A DNA stretch of 64,000 nucleotides, taken from positions 18,788,126-18,852,125 of the forward strand of contig NC_073692.1 in assembly GCF_029784155.1 (NCBI RefSeq), given 5' to 3'. Each line of letters starts with the position of its first letter. The stretch's first letter is position 1. Shown in pieces: positions 33,056-46,600 of this stretch. The position numbers were made by a program, and so were the translations under genes. This DNA is from Uranotaenia lowii. Taxonomy: Eukaryota > Arthropoda > Insecta > Diptera > Culicidae. The notes beneath the pieces were generated by a model that ran no database searches, had not been told where the DNA came from, and worked only from the letters and a program-made list of their open reading frames with translations.

Positions 33056-33070
33056 AACACGTACTCGGCA
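33056..33070 (+). repeat. Target-site duplication, right copy (AACACGTACTCGGCA)
   Basis: Directly follows the CAA-repeat tail; identical to 27,364-27,378. Because the tail is made of AAC units, the first three bases could belong to either. Confidence 0.7.
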
Positions 33071-33240
33071 AATCAAACGGGATCAAAACAAAATCGCATC
33101 TAATTTCAATCCCATAAAAAGTTAATTTTCCGTCTCAGATGTGAGAATTCAATTGTGAAAGTTTAACCAGCAACACCCTCAATTAGTTCTACATCCCATT
33201 TGTCACACAGGAAGGTTTTTCAACACTTCCGCAGTTCAAA

Positions 33241-34309
33241 ATGAGCGACATCCAAACATGGTACAAACAGGTGCCCATTTTCACCCGGATCTGGTTATCG
33301 GCTACAGTTGGCATCAGTTTGCTGGCCCGCTTCGGAATACTTCCACCGCAGTATCTGGTCCTGACACCGCAACTGTTCTCGAAACTGCAGGTAAATTTTT
33401 TTTAATCGAAAAGCATCCCTCAGACTGAATTGACATTCTATCAAATTGTTCTAGCTATGGAGAGCCATGACTGCGGTTTTCTTCTACCCGTTAAATCCGG
33501 CCACCGGTTTTCATTTCATGCTTAACTGTTTCTTCTTGTACAACTATTCGCTGCGACTAGAAACGGATCACTTTAAGCAAAAACCGGGCGACTATTTCTA
33601 TCTGCTGTTCTTCAACTGGATTCTATGCGTCATCATCGGACTGGTGATCGATCTTCCGATCCTCATGGATCCGATGGTTCTGTCGGTGCTGTATGTCTGG
33701 TGCAAACTGAACAAGGATGTCATCGTCAACTTTTGGTTCGGAACCCGTTTCAAGGCCATGTACCTTCCATGGGTACTGTTAGGAATGAATCTGATCCTTT
33801 CATCGGGGTAAGTGCCAGAGCAGTCGAGGAACGAACACATCATCCACTGATGTGTCGGAAGGCTGAACAGAAGAAGAAACCCTTAGGCAATTCTTTAAAA
33901 AATGCCTAATTTGAAAGCTTATTTTTAAAAGATTGTACTAAGTATTTTTTTGTAATTGTCATTCCAGAAGCATTTTCTCGATCGTTGGCATCTTGGTCGG
34001 TCATGCTTACTACTTCTTGAAGTTCATATATCCGCAGGAACTGGGCGGCCCAAGCTTAATCGAAACCCCCTTCTTTATGTAAGATAGTCTCCCCTCTTTT
34101 ACCGAAGATGTCTTTTAGGTAATAATCATAACTTCAAATTTTCTACCAACAGAAAACGCTTTTTCCCGGATGTCACCGGTGGAGTGCATGGGTTCGGTGT
34201 ACCTCCGGTCGGCCAACGAGCTGCCAATGCACAGCAACAGCAACAGCAGGGCAATGGTTTCGGCTTTCGTCATGCCTGGGGTCGCGGACAACAGTTAGGT
34301 CGCGAGTAA
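33241..34309 (+). CDS. Der-1: Derlin-1, ER-associated degradation rhomboid pseudoprotease
   Basis: Four exons: 33241-33390, 33455-33807, 33968-34078, 34153-34309; 256 residues. Derlins are ER membrane rhomboid-fold proteins lacking protease residues; with the Hrd1 ligase and p97/VCAP-type ATPase they extract misfolded proteins. The start MSDIQTWYKQVPIFTRIW, the WRAMTAVFFYPLNP segment, several hydrophobic helices and the GGPS segment near the C-terminal end of the membrane domain fit the family. The tail HAWGRGQQLG resembles the p97-binding SHP box, preceded by a short poly-Gln insertion. It is convergent with the dynein heavy chain gene, with only 295 bp between stop codons. A retrotransposon lies about 185 bp upstream of its ATG. 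Confidence 0.93.
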
Positions 34310-34604
34310 GGTAGGTGTAACAATTTACATTTCTATAGGAAACGCGGCAATCACAATAGAAATTTGAACACACACAGAGTTTTTTTTTGTTCGATCACTA
34401 CTTGATCGGATGGAGTTATTCTACTCGTCATTTACCGGGATGTTTCTAGTGTACGTTTTAGCAAATAGGGTCCTCTCAGCTTTCGTGGGAGAAAAATAAT
34501 CTGAATGTCGGTGTATTGTGAGGAGCGATTTAATACGTGGAAATGAACCAATGAATGATAAAAATATAATACTGATGAAAATATCCGGTTGATATGGTCG
34601 ATGC

Positions 34605-37600
34605 TTATTTTATATCACAGAGCAGCGCAACTCCGCGCAAAATCCAATGGTCCGGTGATTTGAGGGTTTGCAGCCACAGCGGGGTAATGTAGTTGAGATC
34701 CGTTCGGTTCGCTTTCTTGTAGACGGGGCACTGGGGAAAGAAAAACAAAATGTATTATAATCATTTTATGGGATTTAATTTGAGTTGGACACTGAGATTT
34801 TCTTAAGGTAGACACAAAGACATATTTTAGACTCGATTAAAAAAGTCCAAAATCTGGTATGATTATCAGCACAGACCTAAGTTAACTAGCTGCAGATAGT
34901 AATAGGTAGAATGAAATCTGTTTTCCACTGTAACGATTTCAGACTTTGAAGTATTTATGATCCGTATGTCGGATCATTTGTACATACTCATGCTCTCGAC
35001 GCATCTTTTTTATTGACTAGCCTTCTCTATCTTTCTCTCATTATCACGAAATTCTGTTTTTCGTAAGAATATCACATCCTCGTTCAACTTAAAAATGCTT
35101 TATAAAGGTAGCACAAAAATCCACCCATTTTTAATCGTTTAAGACGTTTATTTGTGCGGTTTTTCGCAATTTGTACGGTTTCAGAAACGAACACGGTATT
35201 TAAGAGAACCTATTCCTTTTCAACAGAAAACAGTTAGATATTTTTGATGTTGGGAGAAGCTTTGTTTTGGAGCTTGAAAGCTGAGACATCAGATATGAGA
35301 CCTGAGACATAAGACATGAGTTATAAGAAAGAAGACCTGAGACCTAAAACCTCAGACATGAGACTAAGATTTGAAACCTGAGATGAGACATTAATAATGG
35401 GACTTCAGTCCTTAGACAAGAAACCTGAGACATGAGAGACTCGGAGTGAGGCTGAAGAAGTTAGAAACGAGGCGTGTGAAGGTAGACCTGTGACGAGAAA
35501 CATAAGAAGTAAAATGTGAGATGTAAGAAGTGAAACGTGAGACGTGATAAGTTAGGTATAAGACGTAAAACATGATAAGTGGAAAATGATTCGTGAGAAA
35601 AAAGATATGGGACGTGTGAAGTGAGCTGAGACCTGAAAAATAGGACTTCTCACCTAGTACGTATCATTTTTCATTTTTCACGACGTACTTTTCACGTCTC
35701 ACTTCTCTCAGCTCATGTTTCATTTTTTACTTCTCACATATTACGTCTCACTTCTCACGACTTCCGTCTTACTTTTATTTTTCTCGTTTCAATACCCACG
35801 TATCAGTTCTCACTTCTACGTGCTTTATACGTCTCACTTCTAACGCCCGACGTTTCAATTTCTCATTTCTCTGAACTCACGTCTTACGCATCATTTCTTT
35901 TGTCTCTTGTCTTATGTTCAACCATAGTGTCTTTGTTTTACCTTTTTTCTTGAAATTGTTCTAAAAAAGACACCGTGCAATATCCTATGCCTTATTTCTT
36001 AGGTCTCAAGTTACGCTCAGTCATCAAGTCTCTTGTCTCTGTACTCATGTCGCAGATCTCATCAGAGGCCTGTAGGTACATCTTAAAGCTTTGAGTTTTC
36101 CTACTCAACGATTCTCCAAATGGATTCTTTGAATATCCTATAACATAACCTGTACCGGTTTCGTGAAGAAATTGGGTCAGCCACGTCAAAATAGACTACT
36201 GTAAAATATCTTTGAGCGCCTCAGCATGCCTTGAAACTGTCAAATATCGAAGTCGTGGAGCATCTGTAGAGGCAGGTCAAAAACTCTGTAAAATCCAACC
36301 TGTTTACTATTTTTCCTGGTTTTCTCAGAAAACACATCTTGTTTTTGGTTAATTATTAGAATTGAAAGTAGTGGGTTTTGAATTTTTTTTTTGGCATCAT
36401 GAAAAATTTTTCTATAACATTGGTAAAAGTTGATTTGAACTCATGGCAAACGCCTTAAAAACCGGAATAAAAGAAAACAAATTGGGTGTACGATTGATTT
36501 TTTAACTAATTTTATGAGGCTTTAGAAAAAAGAGATAAGACGTGAGTCGTGAGAAGTGAGCCGTGAAAAGTGAGTCGTTTAAAGAAGGATGTGGTACGTG
36601 AGAAAAGGAGCGTGAGATGTGGTTCATGAGATCTCTCTATGCCTTACTTTTCATGTCTCACGTTTCATTTTGCACGTCTCATATTTAACATCTTGTGTCT
36701 CATGCTTCATGTCTTAGGCCTCAGGTCTAAAAGTCTCATTTCTCATGGTCCCAAGCTTCAGGAATGACGATATCCGGCTCAAAAAGTAAATGGTCTCATT
36801 TCTGTAAATGTCGAAAACATCCTGAAGAGTCTACCACCATCCTAATCAACGGAAACCGAATATACATGGATCCCACGATCGATATCTTAGGGATCAGTTT
36901 CGATAGACGCCTGAACTTCACTGGACACACCAGGCAGCTCAAGAAGAACATTCAAACTCGACTAAACATCTTGAAAGCTATTGGCCAAAAAAAGACTGGA
37001 GGAAGCCGAAAAACACTTTTGACGATCTTCAAAGCCACGGTACTTCCTAAGATATTCCATGGGTGGGGCATCGTTAGCAGTGGAGGTCTACCCATAATCA
37101 AAATTCTTCAGCCCGTTTACAATACCGGAATACGACTTTGCTCTGGTGCGTTTCGCACAAGCCCAATACTCGCTATTATGGCCGAGGCTGGTGTGCTTCC
37201 TTTTCCCTACGAAGCCAAAAGAGTTCTTCTACGCAAAGCATCAAATCTACTTGCCAATGGTCTGAATATTGCCCCTTCGCTGCTCAAAAGGGCCCAAGAA
37301 ATGGTTGAGGAGAACTTTCCATGTATTGCCAACAAACCACCAACGCTCACTTGGTATGATCAAAATCCGCAGCGCGACCTTACCATGAAAAACGCCTTCC
37401 GTGTAGGCGATCCCCCTAGTAAAGCAAAAGCCTTGTTCAATCATCTGATAAACAGCACCTACCAAAATCATCATGCGATTTACACCGACGGCTCTGCTGC
37501 TTCAGACGGCTCTGTGGGCATCGGCTGCTACAGTGAAGAAATTGAAATCAAAGGACGCTTACCCAAACATTGTTCTGTTTTCTCGGCCGAAGCGCTAGCT

Positions 37601-40600
37601 CTACTTATTGCCATCGAACTCCCCTCCAACAAACCAAAAATAATTTTTTCCGACTCTGCAAGCTGCATAGATGCAATCAGTTCCGGAAAATCTTCACACC
37701 CTTGGATAATGAAGGCCAGGTCAGCTCTTAAAAACACCGAAACCAAGCTCTGCTGGGTCCCCGGCCACTGCGGTATTCCTGGCAACGAAAAAGCGGACCT
37801 TCTGGCAAACATTGGGCGCAGCGGGGACCTACTTACCCAAGAAGTTCCAGCACCGGATGCTGTTCGTTGGTTCAATGAAGTCCTGTGGTGTAAATGGAAC
37901 TCTCACTTCCTGTCTGAGAGAGACTTGTTTATCCTTAAAACTAAACCGACTCCTTGTGCTTGGAAAGACCGAGAAAACAGGCACGAGCAACGTTCTTTGG
38001 CAAGACTTCGAATCGGCCACACTCGACTAACCCATTCCTGCTACATCGAAAGAAAGAGTGGTGACTGTGAATCCTGTGGAGTACGAATGACGGTGGAACA
38101 TATCTTGGTTGAATGCCGTTTATACCAAGATGCACGTGACGAGGCTGAACTTGAAGGTGATATCGGGTCTATACTATCCTACGATGCTGCTAGAGAAACT
38201 AAAGTGCTGAAATTTTTAAGATTAACAGACCTTTTGAAAGAAATCTAATGTTTAAGGTTAGGAAAACATGTAAATACCGAAACAAGGGTGCTTAATCGCT
38301 AAGCGCACGGCACCCTCCCAAATAAACGCAATTCAATCAATCAATCAATCATGTCTCATCTCTCATGTGTCCTGTATCATGTTTCAGGACTTCATTCATT
38401 CATCAGTTTTCATGGTTAAGTCTCAATCTCTAGTCTAAAATCCCATCTTTAATGTCTCAGGTTTCATGACTCGAGTTTCATGTCGCATATGTACAGTAGA
38501 GTGCCCCAAATGACCCGACTTTTGGAAAAGTTATGCAGGCTGCAATTGAGGTTGAGGCTAAAATTGATCCTAGACCTAGTGCAAGATCTCATGCCAAATT
38601 TGGGCCAGATCGGATCACGGGAAGGGGTCGCTCAACGAGCTTGAAGTTTGTATGGGATTTTGAGACATTTTGTTCGGGAGAAACATGAAAAACCAGTTTT
38701 TCATCAATAACTTTGATTCCCGTCGGCCGATTTCTTCCAAAAACGGGTTTTCTTAAAGCCTAAACTATGAAAAACATTTCATCCCAAGACTGCATATCGA
38801 TAAGAGTTAAGACAAAAAAGTTATTGGACTTCCAAAATGGGATAACTTTTTTTACGGTGGTATTCATCACTGCTAATGAGGCGTCAATAAGTTCGACCGC
38901 CCCGACTCATTTACAGTGATGAATACCATCCTTAAAAAAGTTAGCCCATTTTGGAAGCCTAATAACTTTTTTGTCTTAACTCTTATCGAAATGCAGTCTT
39001 CGGATGAAATGTTTTTCATAATTTAGGCTTTAAGAAATCGGCCGACAAGAACCAAAATTATTGATTAAAAACTAGTTTTTCATGTTTCTCCCGAACAAAA
39101 TGTCTCAAAATCCCATACAAACTTCAGGCTCGTTGAGCGACCCCTTCCCGTGATCCGATCTGGCCCAAATTTGGCATGAGATCTAGTACTAGGCCTAGGA
39201 TCAATTTTAGCCTGCAGCGCATAACATTTCACAGGTTTTGAATTTCCCATACAAATTTGGGGCAGTCTAATGTACAGTGTGATATTTTATGCTTACTGCA
39301 TGTTTTAACTTACCTCATACAGTTTGGAATCCTTGGGAGCAGTTGAGTTGATTGCGTAAATGTGCACAACAGGCATGGCAGTGTAGAGAACTTTGTTGAT
39401 TGCCTCCTGTAGGCGATTGTTCCTGCGATCCCAACCGGCTCCGTCTAAAAACAATCCATAAACAAAGACCCCTTCATTCGGTGGCACTTTGCACTCCTCC
39501 GTGAGCATTTTGGTGACATCGTTGTGCAGTGTCACAACGTCCAGGGCCCAACCTTTATGCGCCCGTGCTACCTCCTGACGCATAGCCGTTAGAAAACCTT
39601 GCGGATTGAAAAATCCGGTCATCCAAAACATATTAGGGCGACCTCTGAAACACCACGTGTAGAACTGAGTATTCCTTTCAATGAGCTCTGTGAACCAGAA
39701 GCCCAAGGAAGCGGAAGCCCAACTGCCACGTTTCCATACTTCTGGCACTCGGGCATCGTAGATGTTATCCAAGGCGTCGCGCAACTGTTCATTCATGATG
39801 ATAATACCATCTATCGCCAGGAGTAGATCATTGAGGGTTACCGTAACCAAGTGAATGATCTGAAAAATTTAAATGTCATAAGAAGAAAAATTCACTTGAA
39901 AAGAAAATCTACACACCCTTTGAATTCGATCAATTTCCTGTCGCAGGAAAATATTCATCGATCCCAGGTGTCCCATGATTCGCAGTCGCTCTTTAACCGC
40001 GAATGGATCATACGGTGGAGGTACCTTTTTCAACATGTCTTTCACTAGACGTGCTACAGTTGCTTCCCGAGTTTCACCGCCGCCTCCACTGGATTCTGCA
40101 AAAATAAGGCTTCCAGTAAGGTGAGTTCGGAAGAAATTGGTAGGGCTAAGTACCTTTGGGTTGTATGGATATGATCGTATCCAAAATCTCGGTCGTGGTA
40201 TTACTCTGGTAAGTTATATCTGCATTGGAGTGGAGTCCGTAAACCTGAGGCGGATCCACCAAAGGCATCCCTTCGATAGCGTCCATGTAATCTTCCAATG
40301 ATTTATACTTCATGATTCCATACTCGCGGAAGAATCTGAATTCTTCGAAGAACATGGCATCGGAAAACCACACCTTGGCAAACGTATTCAGAAGCCGTTT
40401 GTCGTAGTCATCGGTAACTCTGCCACCGTACTGAACCTCACCAAGCATATAGCGAACCGTCTTCCAACTTATACCACGCTTCGGGTCTAGATCATCCAGG
40501 TGGTTTTGAACGAACATACAGCTAGCCAACCAATCCGCCGAATTGAACTCGTAGGGAATATTCCATCCTAATGGACCAAATTTTCTCCGCTCCTGGACCA

Positions 40601-43600
40601 CAGTGTGCAGGAACGAAATGGCAAAAATCAAGGGCACATAAAACGGCGATTCACTGTATTCAAACATTTCAACTGACATTGAACCGTAGGTACGTTTCAG
40701 TCCAGCTTTAACACCTGAAGGAGGCTCATTTGTGAATTTCACCGATGTTTGTAGGAAAGTGATAGAGAACTTGGGATGAGGTTCAGTCGTAACCCATACC
40801 CTAAAGTCCTGATGGAATCCTGTTCCAACTTTCTCCAATTCCAAAATGAGCAACATCAGCTCGTTGACGTATTCCAATCCTAAATGGCAATTTTGCAGCA
40901 AAACCCATGAGCCTTCCTCGAGGGATGTGGCAATCAATTTTCTTGCATGAACCTCCTGACCTTGACCCATAGAAATTGATCGACATTTGACCATATTCTT
41001 TTTGGCGAGCGCTTCAATGCTTGGAGTCGGATCGGAACCCATGGAGAGGAAACAAACAAGGGGAGTTAATGGTCGACTTTCTTCCAGCATGATGTCATAG
41101 TTGATAATCACTGGATCGGCGAATCGTTGACCCAAAGACATGGCTAGGTACTTTCTGCTTTGAGAAAGCGTTCGATCCGGACACCAAGCGCGTATCAAAA
41201 GTAATTTGCGGAAGGCATCGGTGTTGTTGTACCCATCAGGAATAACTTCTTCTTCGGGTGCTTCCTTGGAAAACCAATTTTTCCATCCCTTTTCGTTGTT
41301 GGTCACGTGATTAAGGACTTCGCTGAACTGGTGAATGGAGGCTAATTGAACCAGATTCAACCACGCCATGTCTACGATCCATTTGAATGGTTTCTCTGGA
41401 CAGGTGTTAATATCCAGAGCAGCTCCCCCTTTTATAAATGTTTGGAATTCTTCATGTGTAACTGCTTTTTTCTCTAAATCTATGTTCAACGCCATCAACA
41501 GAACGAAAAGGTATTTATGGACCTCATAAAGTCCGCGGCAAATATACTTGAAGATGTCGTAGGTTAGAAACTCGTTAATGTTATTGATGCGTCTTGAGGT
41601 GACAATATGTTTATCTGACCGGGCCATGGAAATATCGAAGCGTTCCAAAAATTGAACCAAAGAAGTCTGATACATGGTGTTTACCATAGACATGCTGCAG
41701 ATCAGGAAATACAGTACACTGCCTCTTGTGGCAACTGGACGATATTCCTCTCGGGCTTTATTGATTTTGATCTCAGTCTCTCTCGCAATCTTTAGCTTTT
41801 CACGAACTTCGATCGAGGTTGATTTACTGGTATTGAGTACCACGATAACGGTTACATCGTCCACCAAACTTCCCTGCGTTGTCGATAGCTTGTGCAGCAG
41901 ATTTGCTTCCAATTCTTGCATTTTCCTTCGGTTGGCCGTAACGTCTTTGATCAGGTTTGTTCGTTCGGACTCAAGTTCCCTTTTCTCAGTAAGAATGACT
42001 CGGCCTAGCAGTTGGTCTTCCAGACCTTTGATAGTAACAGTGAAGTCGATGATAGATGTTCGGGCTGAAATTTCTGGCGTGTATAATGGATTTGGGAGCT
42101 TGGTTGTAATGTACATTCGGAAATCCTTATGAACGTCGACTTCCTTGTCTCCTACTTTGACTTTGTAAGTGTTGCCCATCTTGATGAAATTCTTTTCCAA
42201 AATGTTATCCAATACCGGATCTAGTTCTTCGGCTACGTCCTCAATCAGCAATGGAATGCCCTGCGAGACGCAATCTTCAATATGATTTCTGAAGAATCGA
42301 TGTTCCAGAGATGTGACAATTAGTCCGAATTCCTTTTCCTTGTTTTTTATCCAGATTTTTCCTTGTGACTGTGGATCAATCAATAGTGGATACCTAGCAG
42401 CTTTGGTGACAATGATACCATTCTGAACAGACAGTTCATCATTGGGTAAACCTTGTAAGTTCCATTCTCCAACTGTTGCGTCATCGGTTAGATTTTCCAT
42501 AACATTGATGTTCATTGAAACAGGTATCTTGCGATTCTGTAGCTCTGACTGCCACGCTCGTTGAAGTACGTTTCGATATTCTTGGTTGAAGGGCCCGGTG
42601 TAAGAGAGGAATCCAGTAAGAATTACTACATCTCCTACTAGACGATCAGTTTCACTCTTGAACTGCGAAAGTTGCTCTGTCCATCGAATTCTTTCGTCTG
42701 CCAAACCGTTGATCAACGCAGATGCTGCATCCATTTTGTCCTGGCAGATCTTAGCATCGTCCAAGACAGCTTGCTTCTTGGTCATAGCGTCGTTGAACTC
42801 TTGTTGTACTTGCGCCAGCTCCAATTCTTTGGCTATCAACTGCTGTTCCGCTTCTTGCTTCTGAACAGTAGCAATATCCAGTTTTCTTTGTTGGCGGGCA
42901 AGATTTGCTTTCAACGGCAGAACGTCTTTGTTTACATCGTAGAATTTCGCCATTGCCATTGTCCACTGCAAAAGCCCGGCTACGTTACCGCAAGCTGCTT
43001 TTGCTGCTTCGAACGTGTACATGGGATATTTGAAATAAGGTATCATCAAGTCGACCGTTTCTGCATTGATCAAATCGGCCTGGTAGCGAACAATCTTGTT
43101 CAGGAAACCTGTATCAGCCATGACTTTCAGTGAAGCTTCCCACGAAGCCAACATGAACTGACGCTCAGGGTCAGGCTTCACCGGATTCATTCTCCTTCGG
43201 AACAAAATTAATACTACATCCATAATCAACGTAATCAAGTATGGCGGTTTTCCTAGCTTACGAACTGTGGCAATATCTGCTGGTGTAACAGTTTTCAATG
43301 CAGCTTCTGCAGCTTCCAATGCAGGTCTAGCTTGTTCAAGTTTTGCCTCTGCCACAGTAGTTTCAGCAGCAATTTGTTCCACCAAAACATCGGCTTTATT
43401 CTTCACAATCATGACCTCGGCCTTCACAATTTCAGCAGCTTCCTGTGATTTCGTTACTGAAGCTAGCACAATTTCTGCGGCCTGAGTTGCTATTATAATA
43501 TCCTTCTCTTTTTCTTCAAGTTCTACTCTCAGAACATCTACCGATTCGGCTGCTTCAATCAGCTTCACTAAACCGGTTTGCATTCTGCTGGCTAGAACTG

Positions 43601-46600
43601 CAATGTTGTCATGTTTTTCCTTGTAGATAACCTTGTACCCATCCAAGAAGGAAAGGAAAGATTTGGGGGTCACGTGTGCCTGCCGGCGGAATCGATCGTA
43701 ATATTCTACACAAACAAATGCCACCTTGTCTTGGATAAATGCCATAATCTCGATCAGATCCCTCTTGACCTGTGGCCTACAAACGATATCGTAATCCTTG
43801 AGGAAATGGTTGGACACTGCAATAAGCGCATCTTCGGGCCATCGCTGGAACCAATCAATTGTACAACCCGAAACCAGACCAGGAAACTTAAGTGATCTGC
43901 TACGGGCTTTTTCACCGACCTGAAATAGCAGTACTATTAGTACAACTGAAATTTACGGATGGTAAGAAGTTATTATACCGGTGAGAAGCATAAAACAATA
44001 TGCAAATTGGCTTTTGCCCGTTGAATGAAGTATTCGTAGAGGTTGTCCATGGTCGGAATTCGTTTTGGAGCGTTCTTTTTCATTATTGGGATCAATTCAT
44101 TACATATTTGATCTGAACAAAAAAAAGGAAAAAAAATATTTAAATTAAGCTATTGAAATATCGGAGCAAATCATACCCAAGTCATCCTTCGAAAAGAGGT
44201 TCGCAATTTCCCCAGAGCTGAGTACATTGTTAATGTACTCTAAAAATCCTTCATCCTTGATGTCGTTATCGGTGAATATGAATGATATACCCTGCCCTTC
44301 GAGGCCAGCAGTTCTATACAGATATCGCAAATCATCAAGCAAATTATTGATGTTGTATGATCTTGTCAAGGTGATCTGGTAGAACTTGTACCCAGCTATG
44401 AAGGAAGCCAGTCTGGTTAAGCTCTGTCTTCCGGAACCACCGACGCCCACCAATAGTGCGTTTCCTCCAGGGGTTCTTATAATTCTAGAAATAATCATCA
44501 AATGGACCAACGCGTCTCGGAAGAAGACTAAATCCATTGACGCGCCACGGATGTACTCGTTGAACTGTTCCATGTACATGCGAACTCGCGCCGTTGTTTC
44601 CTCAAAACTGGGTATTTCTTCGTACAGTTTTGGTGGTTCCAAACTAACATCTTCTCCTTCTTCGCCAGTTGGGTCCGGAGGATCTCTGAGGAAGTCGACG
44701 AAAAAGGTTTCTTCCTCCTGCCAGTGCTCCATGTCTTCCGGTGGAAGCAAGTCCGTGGCCAGTTCTTGCAGCTTAGCAACAAACCAAATACGATCCGGGA
44801 AGTTTGTAAATCGATCCGCAATAACTCTTACACATTCGTGACGCCAAAGCTGGGAAAGAATAATTAGATCAAACTTATTTGCAAAACTTTGAAGCTACAA
44901 AACTTACATTCAACACCGTTTGAATAGTTTGACATTCATCAGGTTTTATCGTTAGCATTCCCTGCCAAATACGGGATAAATCGCGTAGGTTGAATACGTA
45001 ATGATACTTGGCCGGAGTTGGGAGCATTTTTATTTTGGTAGCTTGCCAGAGCTTACGAGTAAGCCTGATCAACTTCGGAATAAATCCAACGACCGTTTCG
45101 TTGAACCTTGCATCGCAAAAGTATCCTTCACCTAGTTTTCCAAAAATCTTATCCATCGACTTTTCGCTAGGAATAGCACAATTGAAAATGCAAAATTGTC
45201 GCTTCAGTCGTGGAGGAATGTCGTTACGGCCACCACCTGGATGAATCATGGCTGCCAGCAGTTGAATATCCAGAATTGTGAGAAAATCTCCGGGTTTATC
45301 TAACGAATAGAAACCAACGTTCTCCATCATCTGTCGAACAATTTCATTTGTGACCTGATCGCCCCATTCATTCACAATCGGCATGTTAATGTCATCGATG
45401 AAAACGGACATTTTACGTTGTTGCGGAGGGCCGTAAGTTGTGCCTACGCGTTTTTCAACGTACGATTCGATAATTCTTTGGAACATGTTTGGAGTCGTAG
45501 CCGATGAAAAGTTGAAGCTCTTCGATAAATGAAACTCTGGGTCATAGGCAGACATGTAACCTTTGATCATCACTGTCTTGCCCGTACCTTGTTCACCAAT
45601 CAGCAGGACAGCTTTGCTTTGAGCAGCTATTAAATCAATCAAATATGCAGTTCGCACATTGTCCACATTCGGAACAAGAATACTGGCAAACTCGGGTACA
45701 CTATCGCTAGGGTAGTTGTACTCTTCGACACGTTCGTTCCAGTGCTGCCATTTTCCACTTTCTGATACGACGTACTCGAAAATCGATTCGCCGGGCTGCA
45801 CCTTAGGCCAATGCATTTTAGATGGATGTTTAATAACAAAATCGTTCATTTTATCGCGATCTTCCAACTCCAGTACTGCGCCCAAAGACCACATGACCGA
45901 AAAAAGAAATATTCGTTCTAATTGAGCATGGGGAATATCGCTGATAGTTCCATCTTCCGGGGGTTTTAGTAAACCTTGAAGTATGTCACAACATTGGCGT
46001 ATGTAAATGGCTTCAAGTATTTTCATTTTTGCATCGAGCCTAGTTTGAACGAACGTATGAAGATCATCATAAATTTTATTGAAAAATTTCCGCAAAATAT
46101 CGGCAGTGTCTGCGGGTATTTTCTTAAGCCATCCATTCAGACACGGTTCCCACTTCAAAACGGAAGCGCTCATGAACACCATGCCCATTCTACTGACGGT
46201 AGCTGGAGATGCGTTATCCACATTATCCGGTTCGAAAACTAATTTTGCGTTCGGTGCCATTGTGATACGATCACCGTTAGCCAATGTGAGTGTTTTATTG
46301 TCATCCAATACGGAGTTTAAATTTTCAATCCACACAGCATCGACAGGCCCGTCCAAAATCAACCAGACGAATTCTGTTTTCTTTATCTTGAGAGTTCGAC
46401 GCCACAATGTGGAGAATATACCATCTGTCCAATCGTTAGTTGCAACATCCAGACGGCCGAACATCTGAGGTGCCGTGATAGCCTTCGGGTTCATACGAAT
46501 TTCTTTGTGAGGTAACCCTAACTCCGTAAAACTCTTCAGCAATGTGTGTATGCAACGTGTTTTACCAGCTCCGGTTGGTCCCAATGTCATCAAACCGTGT

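Noticed and set aside
35270..36750. CRISPR-like repeat array
   Set aside because: Repeats are degenerate, irregularly spaced, without unique spacers, and in a eukaryotic intron.
42672..43133. Plus-strand open frames of about 150 codons within dynein exons
   Set aside because: They lie opposite an uninterrupted dynein frame with clear domain motifs and show no motif of their own.
44430..44460. Arg in place of the Walker A Lys in dynein AAA4 (GVGGSGRQS)
   Set aside because: GVGGSGRQS is the usual form in many axonemal dynein heavy chains, so this is not a lesion.
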